From positions 1-34,802 of the forward strand of contig NZ_JABJWC010000040.1 of assembly GCF_013155395.1 (NCBI RefSeq): DNA of 34,802 bases. The letters are read 5' to 3'. A model generated the notes under the pieces. It was not told the origin of the DNA, ran no database searches, and saw only the letters and a list, made by a program, of their open reading frames with translations. A program made the position numbers and the translations under genes. The stretch comes from Komagataeibacter melomenusus. GTDB taxonomy: Bacteria; Pseudomonadota; Alphaproteobacteria; Acetobacterales; Acetobacteraceae. Below, piece after piece: positions 29,936 to 34,802 of this stretch (positions are counted from its first letter, which is position 1; each line of letters begins with the position of its first letter).

Positions 29936-30032
29936 CCTGCCATTCTGAGAATTGTTATTAATAAGTAATGTTGTAAAGCCTCATCGACCCGGGTGGTCGT
30001 GGCGCCTTTATTCCGGAAGGCCGGTTGTATAT

Positions 30033-30854
30033 ATGCGCATGTATTCGTTTGTCTCCACGCTGGCGCTTGCCCTTGCGCCCGGTATGGTCCTGGCCCAGAC
30101 AGCACGACCGGTCGCACCCGCTGACATGACACCGACCGCCACGGCATCTGTCCCGCAGCCTGATGTTCCCCCCACGCCGGAGCCGGACAGCACGGCGGTC
30201 CATGCCCCCAGCGTGCAGGTCACCGCGCCCATGAGTGCGCAGATCAGCGCCAGCATGTCGGGCCAGCTTGAAAAATTTCCCCTGCGCGACGGTGACCATT
30301 TTCACAAGGGCGACATCCTGGCCGCGTTCCGGTGCGGCCAGCAGAAGGCAACCCTTGCCCACGCCCATGCCGAATACATCAAGCGTCGTGGCCTGCTGGA
30401 TGTGCAGAACAAGATGAAGGCGCTGGGTCAATGGAGTGTATCGGACCTGCGCTCGGCCGCAGCCGATGAACGCGCGGCCAATGCGGACCTGGAAATGGCC
30501 ACCGCCGTTGTGGCCCAGTGCGAGATCGAGGCCCCGTTTGACGGGCGTGTCTCCAATACCATGGTGCATAATTACCAGTATCTTTCAGCCGGGACCCCCA
30601 TGCTGGAAATACTGGATGATACTTCGCTTGAACTGTCCATGATCGTCTCATCCATGGAACTGCGCCATCTGCAGCCCGGCACACCGTTCAAGGTTCATAT
30701 ACTGGAGACGGATGCCACTTACCCCGCAACCGTCAGCCGCATCTCGGGCAAGGTTGACCCCGTGAGCAAGACCATCAAGGTCTATGGCAAACTGACCCAG
30801 CCTGCCCCCGACCTGCTACCGGGCATGACAGGAGAAGCCCAGTTCGGTCAATGA
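30033..30854 (+). CDS. Secreted HlyD-like periplasmic adaptor
   Basis: Small adaptor of 273 residues. A Sec signal peptide ends at MVLA-Q (about residue 21); a Pro/Thr-rich linker of about 50 residues follows. Then comes a split lipoyl domain (SAQISASMSGQLEKFPLRDG with CEIEAPFDGRVSNTMVH), a short helical hairpin (about residues 105-160) and a beta-barrel ending at LPGMTGEAQFG. There is no membrane anchor, unlike the next two proteins. The frame is open from 29952, but ATG 30033, with GGAAGG 12 bases before it, gives the signal peptide. It follows the TolC-like gene by 97 bases and precedes the GAF/HlyD gene by 20. It probably bridges the inner-membrane parts to the TolC-like channel. Confidence 0.8.
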   Translation: MRMYSFVSTLALALAPGMVLAQTARPVAPADMTPTATASVPQPDVPPTPEPDSTAVHAPSVQVTAPMSAQISASMSGQLEKFPLRDGDHFHKGDILAAFRCGQQKATLAHAHAEYIKRRGLLDVQNKMKALGQWSVSDLRSAAADERAANADLEMATAVVAQCEIEAPFDGRVSNTMVHNYQYLSAGTPMLEILDDTSLELSMIVSSMELRHLQPGTPFKVHILETDATYPATVSRISGKVDPVSKTIKVYGKLTQPAPDLLPGMTGEAQFGQ

Positions 30855-30874
30855 GAGCGGATGGCTGACGGATC

Positions 30875-32212
30875 ATGACTTCCCCCCCGCCTGATCCCGT
30901 GCGCCTGCAGCAGGGCCGGCAGGCCGCATTGCTGCGGCTGTCAGCCCTTGTACATCTATGCGAACGCCTGCGCACCTGCCCGCCCGATGAACTGGATTTC
31001 GTGCTGGTCAACGAAAGCCATAATCTCCTTCCCTACCAGCAGGCCGCCCTTTACCGCACGGATAAGGCAGGGATAGCCGCCATATCCGGCACGGCGGTGT
31101 TCGATTCCGCCGCCCCCTACGTGCGCTGGCTGGGCCGGGTGTTCGAGAGCATCACGCCACAGGCGCAGGCCAGCGCGCTTGACACGGCAAGCCTGCCTGC
31201 CTCACTGCGCGATGAATGGCCCCAGTGGATGGCCCCCCATGCCGTGCTCATTCCGCTGCTCGGACGGCATGGCCGGGTGGGCACGCTGCTCGTTGCACGA
31301 GAGGATGCATGGACACAGCCCGACATCCAGGCCCTGTGCATGATTGGCGGCGAATATGCGGAAAGCCGGCAGCTTATCGCCTCTCAACCGCCAAGACCGC
31401 GCGATACACGGATGCGCAGGCGCGTGGGCGCGGTCATCGCGGCAGCGGTGCTGGTGGCGTGTTTCCCGGTCCATTCATGGGTTCTGGCCCCGGCTGAAGT
31501 TGTGCCGGTTGCCCCCACTTTCATCCGCGCGCCCTTTGCCGGTATCGTCCACCAGCTTGATGTTGCTCCCAATACAGCCGTGCAGGCGGGCACGCCGGTG
31601 GTGGAACTGGAGCGCGCGCAGCTTGAAAGCCAGTACCAGGTTGCCCGCAAGGCGCTGGAAGTGGCCCGCACCCAGTATGATGAAGCCATTCAGGCAGGCA
31701 TGCTTGATGCCAAGGCCCGTGCGCAGGCTGGTGAACTCAAGGGCCGCATTGATGAGGAAGCGGCCCAGATGCGCTACCAGAGCGAACTGCTGCACCGCGC
31801 TACCCTGACCGCCCCGATAGACGGGCTGGCGCTTTATAACGACCCTTCCGAATGGATAGGCCGCCCGGTGGAAGCTGGCGAGCGTATCCTCATGGTGGCT
31901 CCTGCCCTGTCGCGCCGGATCGAGATCCGCCTGCCCGCAACCGAGACCGCACATTTCCCCCCTGATGCGCGCGTGCGTTTTTTTGACAATGTGCATCCCG
32001 ATCATCCGGCGGAAGGGCATCTGGTCTTTGCCTCCTACGCAAGCACGCCCACGCCTGCGGGCACGCTGGCCTATACCCTGCGTGCCGACCTGGACAGCGA
32101 CATCCGCCTTGGCCTGCGCGGCACTGCGCGCATCTACGGCCCACGGCACATGCTGGTGCTGTGGGCGCTGCGCAAACCACTGGGCGTAGTACGGCAATGG
32201 CTTTCCTTCTAG
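30875..32212 (+). CDS. Membrane HlyD-like protein with GAF-like cytosolic domain
   Basis: Protein of 445 residues with an unusual build. Residues 1-170 have no signal peptide and look like a GAF-type sensory fold (LLPYQQAALYR, then VLIPLLGRHGRVGTLLVARE), so they should face the cytosol. A single helix at about 184-203 (VGAVIAAAVLVACFPVHSW) crosses the inner membrane. The rest is a HlyD arm in the periplasm: APFAGIVHQLDVAPNTAVQA, a coiled hairpin (about 245-305), the second lipoyl half ATLTAPIDGLALY, and a beta-barrel. It sits between the soluble adaptor and the M50 gene with gaps of 20 and 19 bases, so all are probably one transcript. The GAF call is by fold pattern and is less certain than the HlyD call. 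Confidence 0.75.
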   Translation: MTSPPPDPVRLQQGRQAALLRLSALVHLCERLRTCPPDELDFVLVNESHNLLPYQQAALYRTDKAGIAAISGTAVFDSAAPYVRWLGRVFESITPQAQASALDTASLPASLRDEWPQWMAPHAVLIPLLGRHGRVGTLLVAREDAWTQPDIQALCMIGGEYAESRQLIASQPPRPRDTRMRRRVGAVIAAAVLVACFPVHSWVLAPAEVVPVAPTFIRAPFAGIVHQLDVAPNTAVQAGTPVVELERAQLESQYQVARKALEVARTQYDEAIQAGMLDAKARAQAGELKGRIDEEAAQMRYQSELLHRATLTAPIDGLALYNDPSEWIGRPVEAGERILMVAPALSRRIEIRLPATETAHFPPDARVRFFDNVHPDHPAEGHLVFASYASTPTPAGTLAYTLRADLDSDIRLGLRGTARIYGPRHMLVLWALRKPLGVVRQWLSF

Positions 32213-32231
32213 TCGGCCCGCAAGGCGGCGC

Positions 32232-34337
32232 ATGAACGCGCCCTCCCCCTGGCCTGCCCTGCGTGATGACCTGGAACTGTTACGGGGGCCCGTTGTAACC
32301 GGCGCACCGACATGGACGCTTTATGACCCCACCCGCCACCGTTACGTGCGCCTTGGCAGCATGGAAATGGAAATCCTGCAACGCTGGGACCTGGCTGACG
32401 CGGACACGATTGCCCGCGTTGTGCGTGAGCAGACCACGTTTGATGCACAGCCTGCCGATGTCACGGCCTTTGCCGCCTTCCTGCGGCAGGCCGGGCTGAC
32501 CACGGCACAGACCAGCACGGACAGCGCGCTACTGGCCCGGCAGGCACGCAAGCCGCCATTGCTGTCATGGATACTGCATCATTATCTTTTCCTGCGGGTA
32601 CGGCTGTGCAATCCCGATCCTGTCCTCAAACGCTGCGTGCCGCTGACAAACTGGCTTTTTACCCGCGCATTCTGCATCGGGCTGGCACTGGCGGTGGGGC
32701 TGGCGGTCATTCTGGTCGTGCAGCAATGGAGTCTTTATGTTGCAGGATTCCTGCATCTCATCACCCCGCAAGGGGCAATCGGCATTGCTCTGGCGCTAAC
32801 ATGCAGCAAGATGGTGCATGAACTGGGCCATGGGATCGCGGCACGGCACTTTGGCTGCCGGGTCCCTGCCATGGGGATCGCCTTTCTGGTCCTGTGCCCC
32901 GTTTTATGGACTGATACAACCGATGCGTGGCGACTGGTCCGCGCGCGCGACCGGCTGGTCATCGACTGCGCCGGGATGGTGGCGGAAATCACGCTGGCCA
33001 CGCTGGCCACCATTATCTGGAGCGTCACACCTGATGGCCCGCTCCGTGATGGCCTGTTTACGTTAAGCAGTTCGACATGGATCCTTACCCTGTCGGTCAA
33101 TCTCAGCCCACTGATGCGGTTTGACGGGTATTATATTCTCTCTGACCTCATGGGCATTCCCAACCTGCAGGAACGCGCCTTTGCGTGGACACGCTGGCGC
33201 ACCCGAAAGTTCCTGTTTGGCATGGATATGCCCCCGCCCGAGGTCTTTCCCGCATATAGGGGGCTTATGCTGTTGGGCTACAGCATGGCAACATGGCTTT
33301 ATCGTTTTTTCCTGTTCACCGGGATTGCACTGGTTGTCTATCATGCGGTTTTTCCCGCGCTGGGCGTGGTTCTGATGGGCATTGAAATCTGGTTCTTTGT
33401 TGCCCGCCCCATCATGGGAGAACTGGCACAGTGGGCACGCCAGGCCCTGCATGCGCCAGCCAGCCGCCGCGTGCATGTTACGGGCACGGCATTTGCCATA
33501 TTGATTGCCCTTCTTGTGCTGCCATGGAGCCACACTGTTCGCGCGCCTGCCGTATTGCGGGCGGAAGGGCAGAGCATGCTGTACACGCAGGACCCCGGCC
33601 AGGTGGTGCGCCTGCTGCCCACAGGCAGCCTGGTACGGGCAGGCGAGACCGTGGCCGAACTACGCTCCCCCCAGCTTGACCATGACCGTGCCGTATCAAT
33701 TGCACGACTGGCAACGCTGGAAGCCACGCTGTCGGAACGGATGTTTGGCGTGGAAGATACAGCCTCGCTTGATGATACGCGCGACAGGATCGAGCAGGAA
33801 ACAGCCGAGCGCCTGCGGGCTGAAGCCGCGATAAGGCAGTTGACCCTCACCGCTCCCTTTGCCGGCATGCTGGTAGATGTTCCACCGGAAATCCATGTCG
33901 GTAATACACTGAAACAGCATGAGTATATCGGATCAATCATAACAGAAGACCACGCCGCCATTGAAGCATATGTGCATGAAACGGACATCAGCTTCATAAA
34001 GCCTGGAGCAAAGGCCAGTTTTATGGCCACCAACCCTAGTGCCAAGCGGATAACGGGACATGTACAGTCGATTTCGGTTGCATCGGTCCCTGAAATCGAT
34101 GCCTTGGAACAGGCCTCCCTTTATGGCGGACATATCAAGGCACACCGGGACGAGACCAGCCACAGGATCGTGCCGGAAGAGGCGGTCTATCAGGTTATTA
34201 TCCTGCCCGATGGGCCGCTGCCACCGGTCTGGCAGCGCATAAGGGGAATGGTCCGCATACATGCCACCGCCACCAGCTTCGTGCAGCGGACCTATCGCAA
34301 AATCGTCTCGGTCTTTATGGGAGAAGCTGGGCTGTAG
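32232..34337 (+). CDS. M50 (site-2 protease) membrane metalloprotease fused to HlyD arm
   Basis: Protein of 701 residues. Residues 1-95 resemble PqqD (TWTLYDPTRHRYVRLGSMEM, then FAAFLRQAGLT), a fold known in RiPP systems for peptide recognition. Several helices follow. The zinc site HELGH is at residues 196-200, and the third ligand is expected at Asp298 in NLSPLMRFDGYYILSDL, the family's NxxPxxxxDG motif, so catalysis should be possible inside the membrane. After a last helix (about 418-434) comes a periplasmic HlyD-type arm (VRAPAVLRAEGQS to the C-terminus) with lipoyl halves around LLPTGSLVRAGETVAEL and LTLTAPFAGMLVDV. Related proteins are usually annotated as peptide zinc metalloproteases. 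It is the last gene of the operon. I infer it processes or helps translocate the giant adhesin. Confidence 0.85.
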   Translation: MNAPSPWPALRDDLELLRGPVVTGAPTWTLYDPTRHRYVRLGSMEMEILQRWDLADADTIARVVREQTTFDAQPADVTAFAAFLRQAGLTTAQTSTDSALLARQARKPPLLSWILHHYLFLRVRLCNPDPVLKRCVPLTNWLFTRAFCIGLALAVGLAVILVVQQWSLYVAGFLHLITPQGAIGIALALTCSKMVHELGHGIAARHFGCRVPAMGIAFLVLCPVLWTDTTDAWRLVRARDRLVIDCAGMVAEITLATLATIIWSVTPDGPLRDGLFTLSSSTWILTLSVNLSPLMRFDGYYILSDLMGIPNLQERAFAWTRWRTRKFLFGMDMPPPEVFPAYRGLMLLGYSMATWLYRFFLFTGIALVVYHAVFPALGVVLMGIEIWFFVARPIMGELAQWARQALHAPASRRVHVTGTAFAILIALLVLPWSHTVRAPAVLRAEGQSMLYTQDPGQVVRLLPTGSLVRAGETVAELRSPQLDHDRAVSIARLATLEATLSERMFGVEDTASLDDTRDRIEQETAERLRAEAAIRQLTLTAPFAGMLVDVPPEIHVGNTLKQHEYIGSIITEDHAAIEAYVHETDISFIKPGAKASFMATNPSAKRITGHVQSISVASVPEIDALEQASLYGGHIKAHRDETSHRIVPEEAVYQVIILPDGPLPPVWQRIRGMVRIHATATSFVQRTYRKIVSVFMGEAGL

Positions 34338-34384
34338 CAGCAATACGCAGGATCTATTTATGGATTGAGACCGGTTAACCCTAC

Positions 34385-34402
34385 GGCGTGTCGTCAGTTA
34401 AG
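34385..34402. repeat. Possible IS end remnant (copy 2)
   Basis: GGCGTGTCGTCAGTTAAG, 16 of 18 identical to 16409-16426. It lies 40 bases before a transposase frame and may be the left inverted repeat of that IS. Confidence 0.4.
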
Positions 34403-34424
34403 CCCTGAGTGCGATACATGAGGA

Positions 34425-34712
34425 TTGTACTTTCTGGCGCTTTATGATGTCTGTTTTCCCGGTTTTGAGGGAGACAGACGAAGGCGACGTTATGGTTTGC
34501 GCGACGACCAGTGGAAGAGAATAAAGGACCTTCTTCCCGGTCGTGAAGGTCATATCGGCGGCACGGCTGCGGACAACCGTCTATTCGTAGAAGCGGTACT
34601 GTATCGCTATCGCGCGGGCATTCCATGGCGTGATCTTCCTGCCCGGTTCGGTGACTGGAAAAACGTCGCCTTTTGGGGTCTGTTTGGAATTGATTTTTCA
34701 CAAGGTCCCTGA
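34425..34712 (+). pseudogene. IS5-family transposase N-terminal part, interrupted
   Basis: YGLRDDQWKRIKDLLPGREG, then NRLFVEAVLYRYRAGIPWRD and LPARFGDWKNV, is the N-terminal domain of an IS5-type transposase. After GDWKNV (about 34667) the normal continuation is lost and unrelated sequence runs to a stop at 34712. The interruption coincides with the apparent end of another IS whose transposase starts at 34730. The true start may lie downstream of ATG 34425, since the first residues do not look conserved. Confidence 0.8.
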
Positions 34713-34729
34713 TGTGCTTTAAACTGCAT

Positions 34730-34802
34730 ATGGATCGCTTGATATTGACGGATGCCCAATGGGCGAAAATGGAACCGCTGTGCCTTGGCAAGCAAACGGA
34801 TC
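34730..34802 (+). CDS. IS5-family transposase, 5' end only
   Basis: MDRLILTDAQWAKMEPLCLG is the typical start of an IS5-type first-frame transposase; it runs off the window edge. The DNA before it (about 34676-34695, GGTCTGTTTGGAATTG) looks like an IS terminal repeat, which would make this a nested insertion in the transposase at 34425. The end assignment is inferred because the other end is outside the window. Confidence 0.7.
   Translation, partial: MDRLILTDAQWAKMEPLCLGKQTD

Noticed and set aside
32232-32520. PqqD itself (PQQ biosynthesis)
   Set aside because: The PqqD-like part is the N-terminus of a membrane protease and no other pqq gene is nearby.
28265-34337. A type I secretion ABC transporter
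   Set aside because: Looked for a Walker A (GxxGxGKS/T), the LSGGQ signature and a six-helix domain in the operon; none present. The last gene has an M50 zinc site instead.

Overview
The window looks like a piece of an acetic acid bacterium chromosome, most likely Komagataeibacter, Gluconacetobacter or a close relative. The main support is a 126-codon membrane gene overlapping a 740-codon PQQ dehydrogenase gene, the layout and sizes of sldB-sldA (polyol/glycerol dehydrogenase) of that group. High GC, an OprB porin and many IS5-family remnants fit. No rRNA, tRNA, CRISPR array or replication origin was seen.

Layout. Positions 1-1552 (minus) hold most of a carbohydrate porin gene, cut by the window start. 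Facing away from it across an AT-rich spacer with two Fur-box-like sites is a small plus-strand cluster: a secreted protein of unknown function, a cytochrome b561 and a VIT/CCC1-type iron or manganese transporter. After an 850-base spacer comes sldBA (4609-7205). Positions 7307-8912 (minus) carry an intact PRISE-like SDR oxidoreductase and a broken classical SDR. Positions 8905-9873 are a scrap yard: two IS5 transposase remnants and the last 40 codons of a sensor kinase. A complete RND efflux operon follows (pump, adaptor, outer-membrane factor; 10405-16366), then an IS5-type element (16488-17316) beside another IS remnant.

The last half is one functional block. A giant minus-strand gene (17554-27926, about 3457 codons if read through) encodes a LEPR-XLL/DUF4347 repeat adhesin, broken in this sequence by one missing base in a run of seven G. 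Divergently, 28265-34337 encodes a TolC-like lipoprotein, a small HlyD-like adaptor, a GAF-like/HlyD membrane protein, and an M50 (site-2 protease) membrane protein fused to a HlyD arm with a PqqD-like N-terminus. No ABC ATPase is present. I infer a dedicated export and processing machine for the giant adhesin in which the metalloprotease-HlyD fusion stands where a type I ABC transporter would be. This is the best candidate for an undescribed system here. The right edge (34385-34802) is again nested IS5 debris.

How the parts work together: the porin and SldBA serve periplasmic sugar and polyol use, with SldBA passing electrons to ubiquinone. The b561/VIT cluster points to iron or redox handling, possibly under Fur. 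The RND operon exports toxic compounds. The adhesin block probably governs attachment.
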